DNA of 64,000 bases, taken from contig NC_080571.1 in NCBI RefSeq assembly GCF_030247185.1, positions 168,497,421 to 168,561,420 of the forward strand, given 5' to 3'. The position numbers and the translations under genes were made by a program. Positions within the stretch are counted from its first letter, which is position 1, and every line of letters begins with the position of its first letter. The notes below the pieces were generated by a model. The model saw only the letters and a program-made list of their open reading frames with translations. It was not told the origin of the DNA and made no database searches. Below are positions 42,669 through 54,312 of the stretch, piece by piece. The DNA is from Malaya genurostris (lineage: Eukaryota; Arthropoda; Insecta; Diptera; Culicidae).

Positions 42669-44642
42669 ATGGCTTTCAAATTTCCGAGAGTCGACCACTT
42701 AACCAATGAGGAATTGGATTACGAACTCATAATTCGCGGTAGATTGGAAGAAACTAAAGCTGATTCGGAAGCTAAGTATCGACTCTTGCGAAACCTTTTC
42801 CACGAAGACTTAAGAGAAAATCGAGAATATTCGTCGCGATTTACTATAGAACAAGAATTCGATCGCGTTTCTAGCATCGTAGACGATTTACGAAGAAAAT
42901 TAGAAAAAGGTCCAGACGACAGGTCTATTTCACGCTTAAAACATTATGCTCTTAGAATTGCGAGAAGCACCGTCTCGGATCCTGGATCTGAAGAGATGAA
43001 AAAAGAACTTGGAGGGAGAATTCGAATGATATTACAGACTTTCAATGGGAAGAAAGCTTTGGATGCTGTTCCCCTAGAAGGGGCCGTTGGTGGATTGGCG
43101 TTGGAGACCAGGAAGGACGATGTAGAGAGTAACAGTAGGCTATCAGAGAGTACGACAAAAGAAGGAAGCTCGGAGTTTTTGAATCTAGGACCCCAAAAAA
43201 ATCGACCGTTAATACAAGATCCGCGACAATCACTGGGAGCGGTTCCAAAACCAGTTAAGCAAGATGAGTTAAGTAGAGAAAACGCGCAACAAAACGAAAA
43301 CAATTTGCTGCGGAAAAAAGTAGCGGTGTTGGAGCAAGAACTGATAAATTTACGGCTAGCAATTCAAAATTCAAAACCAGCGGAAGCGGAGAATGGGGCA
43401 AAATCACGAAACGTGAATGAGAGGCCGGATAGGTAGGATTCTCACATAACAAACTCCCTTTTGCCGTTCAACCATGGCGCCATACGATGCGCCGAACCAA
43501 AGAGTCGAGGGGAAATAGGTCGGTACAGTGACGTTCAAGATAAGAGGCGGATACAGTGGGATCCACGAAGACCATTTTTGAGAGAATCAACTGAACAAGC
43601 GTTAGATAATGTGAACAATTATCGGGAACATATCAAACGAAACGACAGCTCTGCTCGAATGTCGATTAGGGACAGAGAGAGGTCACAATCTCAGTTTAGC
43701 CAGGATGAAATAGTAGAAACAGACCAAGAATCGGCCGGGAGAATGAGTTTTCAAACATTTGGCAGACGTAGATACCCAGAGCATGAACTACATCGTAGAC
43801 AGAGTAACGTTGCTTTGGAAAGCAGCGAGGATGAAGATGATTATTCTTCGGAAAGGTTCCACAGACCTCGGGTTAATAGACGAATAGGTGACCGCGAGAT
43901 TCAAGATGCTGATCGGCGTATGGAAAAGTGGCATCTCACGTTTAGTGGAGACGCAAGGCATCGATCATTAGAAGACTTTTTGCATAAGATTCGAAGACTT
44001 GCAAGAATGGATCGAATTGCAGACGACATTTTACTGCAAAGAGTTCATACGATTTTGCGCGGAGAGGCCTACGATTGGTACTTGTGCTACGCCGATGAAT
44101 TCTTAGACTGGCAGGACTTCGAAGAAAGAATTCGTTACATGTACGGAAATCCAAACAAGGACCAGGGAAACCGACAGAAAATATACGAACGTAAACAGCT
44201 ACGTAACGAGCCTTTCCTGACGTTCAAAACGGAAATAGAACGATTGAATAAACTTTTGTCAACGCCACTAGACCCAGACAGAATTTTGGAGGTGATATGG
44301 GACAACATGCGCCCACATTACCGTTCAAAGCTGGCGTGTAGAACAGTACGAGATCTGCGAAAACTAGAGTACTATGCGTACCGCATCGATGCAAATGATC
44401 CCGCATTAAGACAATCGCGAGAAGGTCCTACAAGGAATATGAGTGGGTTACATAATATTGAAGCAGAGGAGTCAACGGGCTCATATTCAGAAGCAGAAGA
44501 AATCAATGCTATTGATAGAAGGTTTGACAATGATCGTCGAGCAAAAGAGTCACAGAAAAATTTATCGCGCACTCCGCAGGCAGCAGGAGATGCTACAGTT
44601 GAACAGCAAATTCTGGCGCAAGTGTCAGTGTTACGAGTATAA
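42669..44642 (+). pseudogene. gag: Gypsy-E Gag with internal TAG
   Basis: One long reading frame starting MAFKFPRVDHLTNEELDYEL. It is interrupted only by TAG at 43434-43436 and continues in the same frame to TAA near 44642. The first half is charged and predicted to be coiled. The second half has a Retrotrans_gag-like capsid segment: MEKWHLTFSGDARHRSLEDFL, LLQRVHTILRGEAYDWYLCY, then RIRYMYGNPNKDQGNRQKIY. A His/Cys knuckle is missing; the frame reaches protease sequence soon after, so the nucleocapsid and protease active site were deleted near 44620. The WHL.FSGD pattern resembles mdg3-type Gags; the clade call is tentative. Confidence 0.75.
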
Positions 44643-44765
44643 CCGATATAACAGAAAAGTATGGTCTGACAATGCAGCGTAGCCCACTGAAGATTGTAAC
44701 TGCAAATAAGACTGTGCACGATTGCTTAGGGTATGTTCACCTACCGATGATGTTTAAAGAATTAA
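44643..44765 (+). pseudogene. Gypsy-E protease remnant
   Basis: A frame with ITEKYGLTMQRSPLKIVTAN and LGYVHLPMMFKE looks like the middle of a retropepsin downstream of its DTG site. Both ends are cut. The active site is missing on the left, and the sequence jumps into RT motif CPFGLTNAP-like sequence at about 44780 on the right. Two internal deletions explain this. Confidence 0.5.
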
Positions 44766-46655
44766 TTTTAAGATCGATTCAAGGTTTGTCCTTTTGGGCT
44801 AACAAACGCTCCGTTTACAATGTGCAGACTAATGGATCGGGTAATTGGGTTCGATCTCGAACCAAATGTGTTCGTTTACTTGGATGACATTGTAATAGCG
44901 ACAAACTCGTTCAACGAACATGTGAGACTGCTAAAGTTAGTAGCTGAGCGATTGTCGAAAGCGAATCTGACAATCTCGCTGGATAAAAGCCGGTTCTGCA
45001 GGAAGCAAGTGACGTATCTCGGGTATCTATTGACTGAAAATGGGGTGTTGATTGACAATTCGCGGATTTCACCAATCCTGGATTATGCTCGTCCAAAAAA
45101 TGTAAAGGACATCCGGCGACTTTTAGGCCTCGCAGGTTTTTACCAGCGGTTCATCCGCGATTACAGTCGCATTGTTGCGCCGATCTCCGATCTACTTAAG
45201 AAATCTAGAGTAAAGTTTGTGTGGACGGAAGCAGCAGAGACAGCGTTTGGAGAACTCAAAGCAGCGTTAGTGTCAGCACCGATCTTGGGTAACCCAGACT
45301 TCAGCAAGCAATTCACGATCGAATCTGATGCATCAGACAACGCGGTAGGTGCTGCATTGATTCAACACATCAACAACCAGTCAAAAGTAATTGCGTACTT
45401 CAGCAAAAAACTGAGTAGCACACAACGGAAGTATGCAAGTGTAGAAAAGGAGTGTTTGGGCGTTCTACTAGCGATCGAACATCTTCGGCACTACGTGGAA
45501 GGGTCCCGCTTCAAAGTCGTAACCGACGCGCGTAGTCTACTATGGTTGTTCACGATTGGGGTGGAATCTGGCAATTCAAAGCTGTTGCGGTGGGCACTGA
45601 AAATTCAGTCCTACGACATCGAGCTGGAATATCGAAAGGGGAAAAACAATATCCTGGCAGATTGCTTGTCGAGATCGGTGGAGACGATTTTCACACTGAC
45701 TATTGATGTGGAGCATCAAGAAATGGTCTCAAAGATTCAGAAAAATCCGACTGACTTTCCTGATTTTAGAGTGATAGACGGTGAAATCTGCAAATATGTC
45801 AAGAGTGACGGGAAAATCGAAGATGCACGTTTTCAGTGGAGAAGATATCCTGCAAAATCAGAGCGGAAAGAAATTATCTGCAGAATCCACGAGCAAGCTC
45901 ATCTAGGATCCGAGAAGACACTAGCAGCAGTTAAGGAACGGTTTTTCTGGCCTAGGATGAGCAGTGATGTAAAGGAACAGTGCCGGACCTGTCTGACATG
46001 TCAGACGAGCAAAGCGACCAACCAGAACACGACTCCACCGATGGCAGAGCAGAAGAAGATTGTTCAGTACCCATGGCAGTTCTTAGCAATGGATTACGTT
46101 GGTCCACTTCCAGGTTCAGGTAAAGGCAGAAGCACTTGCCTTCTCGTCGTAACTGATCTCTTCAGTAAATTCGTTCTGGTACAACCTTTTCGTCAAGCCA
46201 CCGCAGAAACGTTGATCCAATTCGTTGAGAATGTCATCTTCTTGTTGTTCGGTGTTCCTGAAGTGATTTTATCGGATAATGGGACGCAATTCACCTCAGC
46301 CTCTTTCCAAAGCTTGTTGGCAAAGTACAACGTAACACACTGGAGAACACCCAATTACCATCCGCAGGTCAACGATTCTGAACGTGTTAATCGCGTGATC
46401 ACAACAGCCATCAGGGCCTCGATTCGTAAAGATCACAAGGAATGGGCAAACAACTTACAACAAATTGCCAACGCTGTACGCAACTCGGTTCACGAAGCAA
46501 CTCGTTATACACCGTACTTCGTTTTATTTGGTCGAAACATGGTATCGGATGGTAGGGAGTATCGCCATCTAAGGGATTCAACATTAAAGACCACCGACGG
46601 TCTAGTTGAAAATGAAGAGAGAAAAAAATACTTGATGAAGTTCGGAAGAATTTGA
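44766..46655 (+). CDS. pol: Gypsy-E Pol: RT end, RNaseH, integrase
   Basis: A well-preserved frame lacking only its front. RT palm: catalytic FVYLDDIVIAT. Thumb: VTYLGYLLTENGV and LLGLAGFYQRFIRDYS. RNaseH: FTIESDASDNAVGAAL, AYFSKKLSSTQRKYASVEKE, KVVTDARSLLWL and KNNILADCLSRS. Integrase: zinc-binding HEQAHLGSEKTLAAVKERF to CRTCLTC, and core with Asp in LAMDYVGPLPG, Asp in ILSDNGTQF and Glu in DSERVNR. The RT fingers are deleted, so the product could not copy RNA, but RNaseH and integrase look intact. The first ATG of this frame is at 44820. It ends at 46653 and overlaps the next frame. Confidence 0.85.
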
Positions 46656-46930
46656 AGTCGGCATATGATAAACATTCCTCCTACTACAACCTGCGCTCCA
46701 ATGCCAATTGCCCAACGTATTCCGTGGGGAAAAGGGTTCTAAAGAAAAACATGGAACAGTCGGACAAAGGCAAGGGTTTTAGTTCAAAACTAGCGCCGAA
46801 ATATGTTACAGCAGTTGTGAAAAGGGTCGTCGGTACTCATTGTTACGACCTCGAAGACTTAAAAGGAAAAAGACTTGAGATTTTCAACTGTAAGTTTCTA
46901 AAGAAGCTTATTAGTTCAAGTTCGACATAG
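46652..46930 (+). pseudogene. Gypsy-E integrase C-terminus
   Basis: A frame overlapping the end of Pol, with SAYDKHSSYYNLRSNANCPTY, SSKLAPKYVTAVVKRVVGTH and CYDLEDLKGKRLEIFNCKFL. This is the C-terminal integrase segment with the GPY/F-like 'KL.P.Y' motif. A -1 shift near 46650 separates it from the core. No chromodomain follows. Confidence 0.75.
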
Positions 46931-48055
46931 ATGTTACCGATAATCGGTTAATATAGTATTTATTAAGCTATGTATCTTTCAGTATTTACTGATGGAGACA
47001 ATGCACCATGATGCTCTTGCTCTGGTTGCAGGTAATACTGTACATTTATTCGTAAAGTTAGCTCCGTCTTGCAGACAGTGCGGCCTCCACAACAACTTAC
47101 ATTTACTGGAGGAACATTGTAGTTAAGAAACTTCAAGAAGAATTTAACAAATTTTTGGACAGTGCCAAGTGGTTTCCGTAGTTTGGACCATTTTTTGATC
47201 AGAAGACTTGTTATTGGGCGAACAAAGTTCCCTTCGACCAGAAGACAGAGGGAGTCCTTGATGTTACGTCAGGACGATGACCTAGAACACCAAGAACTCA
47301 GAGCCATTAGTGTGATGATGAGGAGTACCGAGATCATAAAACGGGAAGCAAAAAAAAAGCGTGAGTCTAAGACTGGGGAATCTTAGATGTTGATCGTGAA
47401 ATAAGACTCAGAAGTCCGTTAAAGACGATGTTGAGCAAACCCGAGTAAATCGAGCTTTCAGTAACATGTCGGACGGTTGAAGAAGGTCCAAATTCATGAA
47501 ATCGACTGTGTCCGGGAAAACTGGCCGTTTTCGGAGAAAACTCAGACATTTCGAACCAGTACAATGTGGTGGGGAGATGCTTTGATTTAGCATCATCAAT
47601 CAAATAATAATTAATAATTGTAAATAAATTTTCGGATATAAGTGATGTTAGTTTATAGTTCACAATGTTTCTTATATCTATGTTAGTACTTAAAATTATC
47701 GTTTTATTTTCTATCTTCTTGTGCATTTGTTAGTAAGGATTCGTTGTTTATTTATTATTGTAAGTTAAAACTAAGGTTAGTTGATGGTTTCGGAGTCTTG
47801 AAGTCTTCCGTCAGGTGTGCCGTTATCTGGCTTTCATGCGCCCGATTGTCCCTGAAAAAAAAAACTAAAAAAATTAACACCTATTCACATACTCAAGTAC
47901 GATTGGAAATCGACTTCCCCTTGTATATTCCTCCGATCCAGTCATCTGCAGACCAAAACGTGATTTAGTAACGTCTAATAGTGTCCAGCCACCTTTCCCA
48001 GACGAGTTAAATCTTCAATTTTAACACGGGGCAGTCCGTTGTTTTGGTGTAGATA
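46931..48055. other. No gene recognised
   Basis: Sequence after gypsy-E Pol. No polypurine tract or LTR matching 41477-42185 was found, so the 3' end of gypsy-E appears to be lost or lies in unrecognisable sequence. A 74-codon frame at 47162-47386, rich in Arg and Glu, has no domain signature. Confidence 0.5.
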
Positions 48056-48300
48056 CGGACAGCTGAAATTGGATGGCTACGATTGGCTGGATATGTCATT
48101 AGGATACCGGACGACAAGCCAGTTAAAAGGGTTCTTGAATTTGATCCGGTATGCACAAGAAAAAGAGGAGTACAGCGATAAAGTTAGATCGATCTAGTGT
48201 ATCCGGGCCTTGAGTGGCTGGCGAAGAGTGACCATGGATCATGTTACATAGAGAGGTTTGCTAGATACAACAATAACACCACAGGACTAGGATGATAGCA
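48056..48300 (+). pseudogene. RTE-like LINE remnant, RT C-terminus
   Basis: The frame at 48056-48176 encodes AEIGWLRLAGYVIRIPDDKP followed by VKRVLEFDPVCTRKRG. This is the 'RWLGHV.RM...R.PK..L' type of motif that closes RT proteins of RTE-like elements. The following bases, in shifted frames, retain LEWLAKSDHGSCYIERFARY. Strongly decayed, with no element ends visible. Confidence 0.65.
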
Positions 48301-49882
48301 AGGTAACATTTTAATAGCCCAATTTAGAATAATTTAACCTGCATTTCTCGTTGCTTTATACGACGACTAGGAATTTCAATCACGTCTCGCCCTGTATTAT
48401 CGTAACCGCAAATCGTATCCCGCCAAAGTTCAAGAGTTCATTTGAATCTAAGTTCGAGGCAGCTGAATTCAGTTTTGAAGGTTTTTGACCACCACTACCG
48501 GTGCTTTCGGATCCAGATTCCGAGGACCCGTATATCCGATATAATTTTGTGTGATAGTCAACTTTCCAAACATGTGAACTAGAGGAATTTATCTACAATT
48601 TTTCAGAAATTAGCTCATATTTACAATTTTTTCTATAAAATCGAACTATTTCATTAGAATTTATTTTCTTTTGACATCTAGTACTTTTGGAACTGAAATT
48701 CCGATTCCGACATTAAAAAAATTTCTAGAGGACAAGCAATTACGTCATTAATTTTCTGCTCATTTTGCATTGTAGTTTGACTCGGTTGAGAGCTAATATT
48801 TAGTTTTTAATGTGGAACGCAGAGGGGTAAAAATTAAAACACTTATAGTTCAGTACCTTTCGTTTCGGTTTACAATATTTTATCACCTACCAAATGGAAA
48901 TATTTCTACGTATCTATTAGAGGGGAAATTTTGATCAAAGATGATAGAAATTTTTATCAATAGCGAACAGAGTTCTATTTTGCATACGAAATATCCATGA
49001 TGCTATGCTGCTTCACTGACTTTTCATAACGCAGACGATGGCTGTGAATGAGTAAACGACAAATCAGTTGGGTAGCATCGTTATGATTGCTTGTTCAAAA
49101 CTAATGCGGTAGCACACGAATCTATAAATATGAGCGAAATTATTGATAATGTTTCAGTCCCACACAAAACATGCCAGAAGAAGCAAATGGAATTCGCTTG
49201 TTGACTGAAAAGATTGCGAATTGAATAAGTTAAAAAATAATAATTGAATGCTTACGATTAATTTTCAACACATTTTTTGTGAAATTTGTTCATAGCTATG
49301 AAAAAAATTTCAAACGTGAAGCCATGATGCGAACACAAATATCTACGTAACACTTTCCCAAGCGAAACTTAACGCTACAAAAATGATTACATACAAGCCA
49401 AACTTGAACACAAATTTGGCATAAAGAGATCAATTACCTAAATATAGTTCACTTAAGCTTTTTAGTGCTAGATATAATTGCATACATTTCCGCAACTTAT
49501 ATAATTTAGTCGCATAAACTGCAAATACAAATTATGGCGAACCGTCTTTTTTCTTGGTTCGCGTGTTCGATGTTTTTTCGAATTTTTCAAACAAAACTAA
49601 AAAGTTTTCGTTGTGACTCTTATTTATTTCTTTATTTAGTTTTTGTACCAACCGATTACATTTATCCAAATGATACATATTGCACGTTATCGTAAACTAA
49701 TCTATCATACTATCTTCTGTAAATATCTTTAATTTAACCCTCAATTCACAAGGAAAGCTGGCAGGCGAAAAATCTTGAAAATAAGTTTTTTACAGTGCTG
49801 CGGGACAAATGAAAATCGAATACATTTGAACAAACGTTGAATGATCGACACATACTAGCAAATGGTTCATTAAATCCATAGT
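48301..49882. other. No gene recognised
   Basis: A/T-rich sequence with no supported ORF. The last part (about 49740-49882) may be the 3' UTR of the LINE fragment at 50149-50769. Nothing else can be named. Confidence 0.5.
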
Positions 49883-49896
49883 TTGTTCTAGCACGT

Positions 49897-50103
49897 CCCG
49901 GGTTGGCGGTTCAATGCATAGGACGCTGGTCTTACAAGCCAGTTGTCGTATGTTCGAGTCCCGACCTGGAAGGATTCTTAGTGTCAGTAGGATCCATAGT
50001 ACTAGCCATGCAATGATTCTGTACACTAAGAATCGGCTGCGAAGTCTGTTGAAACAGAAAGGCCAAATTTCAAAAATGGAATGTAATACCAGGACTTTGC
50101 TTT
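49897..50103 (+). mobile_element. tRNA-Val-like SINE
   Basis: A plus-strand SINE flanked by the 14-bp repeats TTTGTTCTAGCACG at 49883-49896 and 50104-50117. The head has a tRNA-like structure: a B box TGTTCGAGTCC at 49951-49961, and an anticodon arm CTGGT-CTTACAA-GCCAG whose loop would carry TAC (valine type). The body then continues to AATGTAATACCAGG, ending in TTTGCTTTTTT. It is distinct from the SINE at 1601-1759. It is inserted next to or within the 3' UTR of the LINE on its right. Confidence 0.85.
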
Positions 50104-50148
50104 TTTGTTCTAGCACGAGAGATTCTGAAGAAAGAGATTAACCGCAAG

Positions 50149-50769
50149 TTACGACGATGGATATTGAAGAAGATCCACACAATCAATTCGTGATTGGATC
50201 AAATCCGCAATAAAAAAGGCTTTGGAAGTATCCCGGCGAACTGATAACAAATCAAGATTGATGAGTCTACAACGATTTTCGTAGCTTGGAAGGTTGGCTG
50301 CATCTCTCCATGGCAGACGACCCAAAGCAAAACGGACGAATTTCCGCTGAACAGCTTCTATTCGCAGCTTATCGGTTTGATAATATGGTTCCCAAACAAC
50401 GATAGCGTACTCAAGGGTAGAGCGAACTAAAGCGCAATAAAGCGATTTCAGGCAATATACGTTGTTGAAGTTTTTTGAAATGCGGAACATAAGTCCTAGT
50501 ATCGTAGAAGCTTTAGATATAGTATACTCAATATGATCTTTGAAGTTGAGCTTAGAATCTAATACCACTCCTAAATCCTTGATTGATGAAATTCGTTCCA
50601 AGACCGCTGTCGAAATAGAGTAGTCATACGTGATCGTGTTTCGTTTGCGAGAGAATGAGATGGCGGAACATTTTGAGGCGTTTAGTACCATCCTGTGAAT
50701 ATTGCACCAGTTATAGAATACATCTAACTGAGTTTGTAAGAAAGCGGGATCTTCAGAATCCTTGATGTG
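50149..50769 (-). pseudogene. Jockey/CR1-like LINE, RT C-terminus
   Basis: C-terminal RT and thumb region open over about 205 codons up to the junction with gypsy-C at 50770. It includes FLQTQLDVFYNWCNIHRM, MVLNASKCSAISFSRKR, IKDLGVVLDSKLNFKDHI, LYCALVRSTLEYAIVVWEPY and RIEAVQRKFVRFALGRLP. It ends at a stop at 50149 without an RNaseH domain, which suits Jockey or CR1-type elements and excludes the I-type LINE at 17400-22254. Active-site motifs are missing, since only the 3' end is present (5' truncation or breakage by the gypsy-C junction). Confidence 0.82.
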
Positions 50770-50770
50770 A

Positions 50771-52601
50771 TATCTGTGGGGTGATCGAACGGTTGCTAGT
50801 CTCGGACTCTGGGTTCCGTGTCGTTCTCGTTCCTAATAGCTCGTTCTTCTGTGTTGGTGATACGTATTAGGGCATCTCGTTGTTAATGTACTCGCTTCAT
50901 TGGGCATAGTTGAGAATTGATCATTGAGATTACTGCCAGGAGTAATAATACAGGGTGATTTTTTAAGAGCTTGAGAACTTTTTTAAACAATAAAACGCAT
51001 AAAATTTGCAAAATCTCATCGGTTCTTTATTTTAAACGTTAGATTGGTACATGACATTTACTTTTTGAAGATAATTTCATTTAAATGTTGACCGCGGCTG
51101 CGTCTTGTTGAGCACCCTATAGTTCCGTAAAAATATATGTGATGAAGCTTCTTCGTTGATTAGTCAGGTATTGGTATTTTGTGTTGTTGCATGGCATCAT
51201 GGCTTCTCGTTGGATACAATGTGTTGCGGCTCCTAGCAGCTTTTATGCATTTCATTTGATTTCGTGGTTATTTTCTTCGTAGTGTAATTTTAAACAACCA
51301 ATTGTTTAAATTTTCACGTATTAATAAACTTTGATTTTCATGTATTGGTTTATGGTACTCAGTTGAGCTTTTTGACGATGCTCACTGAGTAAAATATGGG
51401 GTAGCAATTTGTAACGTTGTGGCATACCCATGCAAGTCATCTTTAACTGTGTTGACTGCATTTACTTCCTTCTTGTTTTGTTATCCGTTGTACTTGTTGA
51501 TGTAGCAATTTGTAGCATTGCCATTATTTCGATTTGTTATCACGTGTTCCATATTAAACCTTTTCGCAATTTGTCTGCCCAGATTTTTCAACTCGTATTT
51601 GCCTCGATTTTTCAGCTCTGCTGTTCTTCCTTCTGACATCTTGGTGATATTCCACGGTTCCCTTTGTCTTCAACTTGCCACCACATCCGATCACTCCCTC
51701 TCGTTCTCTTAGGTAGCTTGGCTAAGCTACCGACATCCTTCCTTCTGCGACGACTATTTTCGGACACACACACAGCTTGGGACTTCAAAAAAAAGTTTTA
51801 TTCGTTTTGTATCATTCTGTGCCTTTAGTGTAATCAATTTTCTAATCTTAGATTGTTATTATTATTATTATTATATACGTGCAACGTAATCTATTGTCTA
51901 TTCTATTATTTATTTATACGTATTTTTTTTTATAATCGCATTGTGCATCATATTCTCTTATTTTTTACATTATCATATCTTTGTGCATCGTAAATATTTT
52001 GTTTTCGTTATCATATTTGTTCTTCCTATCAGTTGAATCTATGATTTGTTTTCAAATGCATTCAAGTGTATCTGCGTTATATTTAGCTTGTCTGTGTAAA
52101 GAAAATTGTTATTAAAGTTGCGGTATGCGAATGCTTGTTGCAGGTTATAATGAATCTTTTCTAAACCCTTTTTCTATAAACTATCCCGCAACTAGCTTCT
52201 ATGCCGTGTTCATTTAATGGTGTCTTACCATCCTTGGCTCCATAGCTTCAGAAGTCGTCCTTCCGTTTAATTATTGAAATTATTATTACTTCCGTTCAAT
52301 TATTGAAATTGCTTCTAAACTGGTCGGTTGTGTAATGTCTATGCCGCAGCTTCTCTCCCCCACTACCTGAACTGTTTCTTTTGGTGCGTATACCTGTTTT
52401 TTCCTTTCTAAAAATATACTCAAATCTGGGTTTTAATATTTTTCAATAATAACAGTAGCCCATGAAGTAACTTAGAATCTAATTCCGTTCTGAATGTGTA
52501 GTCTTCAAACAAAAATATATTTTTTTGTCTTGTTATGTTTAGTTTCCGAACTATTCCCCTTTTTGCTGCCAATTCCTATCGCTCTGTTTCTTGAGGATTC
52601 C
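50771..52601 (-). other. Gypsy-C post-env region
   Basis: Collinear with gypsy-B 11090-13770 and with the gypsy-A post-env region in reverse complement. It contains the frameshifted version of the small basic ORF (51600-51780) and the MITE at 50951-51119. It has one copy of the sequence duplicated in gypsy-B around the LOA insert. It starts abruptly at 50771, without polypurine tract or LTR. Confidence 0.75.
50951..51119. mobile_element. Short TA-flanked DNA transposon remnant
   Basis: About 169 bp absent from the matching position of gypsy-B (11290). It starts CAGGGTGATTTTTTAAGAGC and ends GAGCACCCTA, so AGGGTG / CACCCT form short inverted ends. It is flanked by TA on both sides (50949-50950, 51120-51121), the insertion signature of Tc1/mariner-type elements. 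The left end looks like a high-copy arthropod repeat I remember; that identity is from memory. No transposase frame. Confidence 0.7.
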
Positions 52602-52927
52602 AATATTATTAGTTTATAAGTGACAGAGTTTTCATATATATGTATTTTTTTCATTCCCCCATGAATTCTTCGGTATATGATATTTTAATTATTTGTTGTA
52701 TCTTTCTTTCATTGTGTTTCACGTAAAAGTTTTTATATGTCCATATTGTCGTATCTGTATTTTATTGACATTTTGATTTTGAGTGCGTAATTTGCACTTA
52801 AGAAATCCTCAATTCATTCATATAGTATGCTCTTATTTTTTTCATTCCGGGGTCGCGATCCCCTTGACCACACACACTTGATCACTCATACTAAGATCAT
52901 TGCATGAATGCATACATTAGATAGAAA
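52602..52927 (-). other. Filler at the gypsy-C integrase/env deletion
   Basis: About 320 bp between the post-env region and the end of Pol. It matches neither A nor B in the parts I compared. It replaces integrase, spacer and env. It may be residual env sequence too diverged to recognise, or inserted DNA. No ORF. Confidence 0.5.
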
Positions 52928-54271
52928 TTAATTTAGGTAGTCTTTTAAACCGTGTGGTAAGTGTATCAGCCCGGCTGGTTCTTTATATGCTGATCTACTG
53001 TTTACTATTACGAAAGTACCATCAAAATCACTTTCGTTAGTTTTTTGTTTTGAAAATTTCAGCAGATCAAATTTGATGTCATTGTTATTTATGCATATTT
53101 CATATTCTTCGAAATGTGAGAGTACTCCCAAATCTTCCTTTTCGTCCCATCCAAAATCGATGTTTTCTAATCCGTCCATGTGCGGATTCCATTCTGTCTT
53201 TTGTTTATTTTTAAATAACGTAAACCTACCTGATTCGTCTTTCAGTTGTTTTGGGGAAGTTGTTTTATTTTCCGCGTCTTTCCGCTTCGCAAGTTCATTT
53301 TTTTCTGCTTGCTGCTGTTGACGCTTTTGCTGTCTAGTGACTATTGAAATAGGGTGTAAGGACTCGGCCTGTTCGGGCAGTCTGGATAAAAAGTCTGCCA
53401 CAACATTGTCTTTGCCTTGTTTATAGCGAATGTCCAATTCCAACCCTTGAAGTTTCAGACGTAAACGCGTTAGCGTAGGCGAGGTTTCTTTTAAATGCCA
53501 TATTGAAATCAGTGGTCTATGATCAGTGCATACAATAAATCGCTGATTATAAATAAAATGTTTGAAACGGTTCACTGCCCATGCTATGGCTAACAACTCT
53601 TTTTCAATCGTATGGTACTTTCTTTCAGCACCTACTAGACCTCTGCTTGCATAAGAAATAGGCCTGTCGATCGATTTTTCATTCGAGAGTACTGCTCCAA
53701 TAGCGTACTCGCTTGCATCTGTCGTGATCACGAACGTATCTTTATGGTTCGGTCTAACTAACAGTGTGTCAGAGGTTAAAAAATTCCGCAATTCCTCAAA
53801 AGATTTCTGACACTCTTCTGTCCAAGTAAACTTAACATTCTTTCGCAAGAGATCGTTCAAAGGTTTACGTTTCTCTGCTATGTGAGGTATGAATTTTCCA
53901 TAGAAATTTACTGTTCCTAAAAATGACCGAACACCTTTGACTGTTTTTGGTGCCGCCATCTCTTTAATTGCTTTTATATTGTCCTCCATAGGACGAATTC
54001 CTTCTTTGTCAATTACATATCCTAAATACTTTATTTCATTTTTCAAAATTTGGCATTTACCTGGCTCGACTTTTAAATTATGTCGACGGAGAGCCTCTAA
54101 AACTTTTTGTAAGTTTTCAATGTGTTCTTCCATAGTAACACCGAAAACAATTATATCATCCAGATAGACGATTGCTTTAACCCCTTCTATTTCATAAAGT
54201 ACCGTATTCATTAATCTTTGGAACGTCGACGGGCTGTTACGCAGGCCCATAGGCATTCTTGTGAATTCCAA
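52928..54271 (-). CDS. pol: Gypsy-C RT palm/thumb and RNaseH
   Basis: The best-preserved RT/RNaseH of this family in the window, 447 open codons. RT: MGLRNSPSTFQRLMNTVLYE, catalytic IVYLDDIIVFG and EIKYLGYVIDKEGIRPMEDN. Thumb: VRSFLGTVNFYGKFIPHI. RNaseH: FVITTDASEYAIGAVLSNEK, YHTIEKELLAIAWAVNRFKH, VCTDHRPLISIWHL and GKDNVVADFLSRLPEQ. A charged linker follows and ends at YLN, just where integrase should begin. A break at about 54290-54310 separates it from the RT N-terminus. It is a fragment of a larger Pol. Confidence 0.87.
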   Translation of the reverse strand: MEFTRMPMGLRNSPSTFQRLMNTVLYEIEGVKAIVYLDDIIVFGVTMEEHIENLQKVLEALRRHNLKVEPGKCQILKNEIKYLGYVIDKEGIRPMEDNIKAIKEMAAPKTVKGVRSFLGTVNFYGKFIPHIAEKRKPLNDLLRKNVKFTWTEECQKSFEELRNFLTSDTLLVRPNHKDTFVITTDASEYAIGAVLSNEKSIDRPISYASRGLVGAERKYHTIEKELLAIAWAVNRFKHFIYNQRFIVCTDHRPLISIWHLKETSPTLTRLRLKLQGLELDIRYKQGKDNVVADFLSRLPEQAESLHPISIVTRQQKRQQQQAEKNELAKRKDAENKTTSPKQLKDESGRFTLFKNKQKTEWNPHMDGLENIDFGWDEKEDLGVLSHFEEYEICINNNDIKFDLLKFSKQKTNESDFDGTFVIVNSRSAYKEPAGLIHLPHGLKDYLN

Positions 54272-54312
54272 GTGGTCTTTTGGAATTGAAAACGCTGTCT
54301 TGGCTTGTCTTT

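Noticed and set aside
47162..47386. 74-codon Arg/Glu-rich ORF as an accessory gene of gypsy-E
   Set aside because: It sits after integrase, but the 3' end of gypsy-E is not defined, the frame has no recognised motif and there is no second copy to compare.
49901..49975. Functional tRNA-Val gene
   Set aside because: The anticodon arm and B box are recognisable, but the sequence continues into a SINE body with target duplications.
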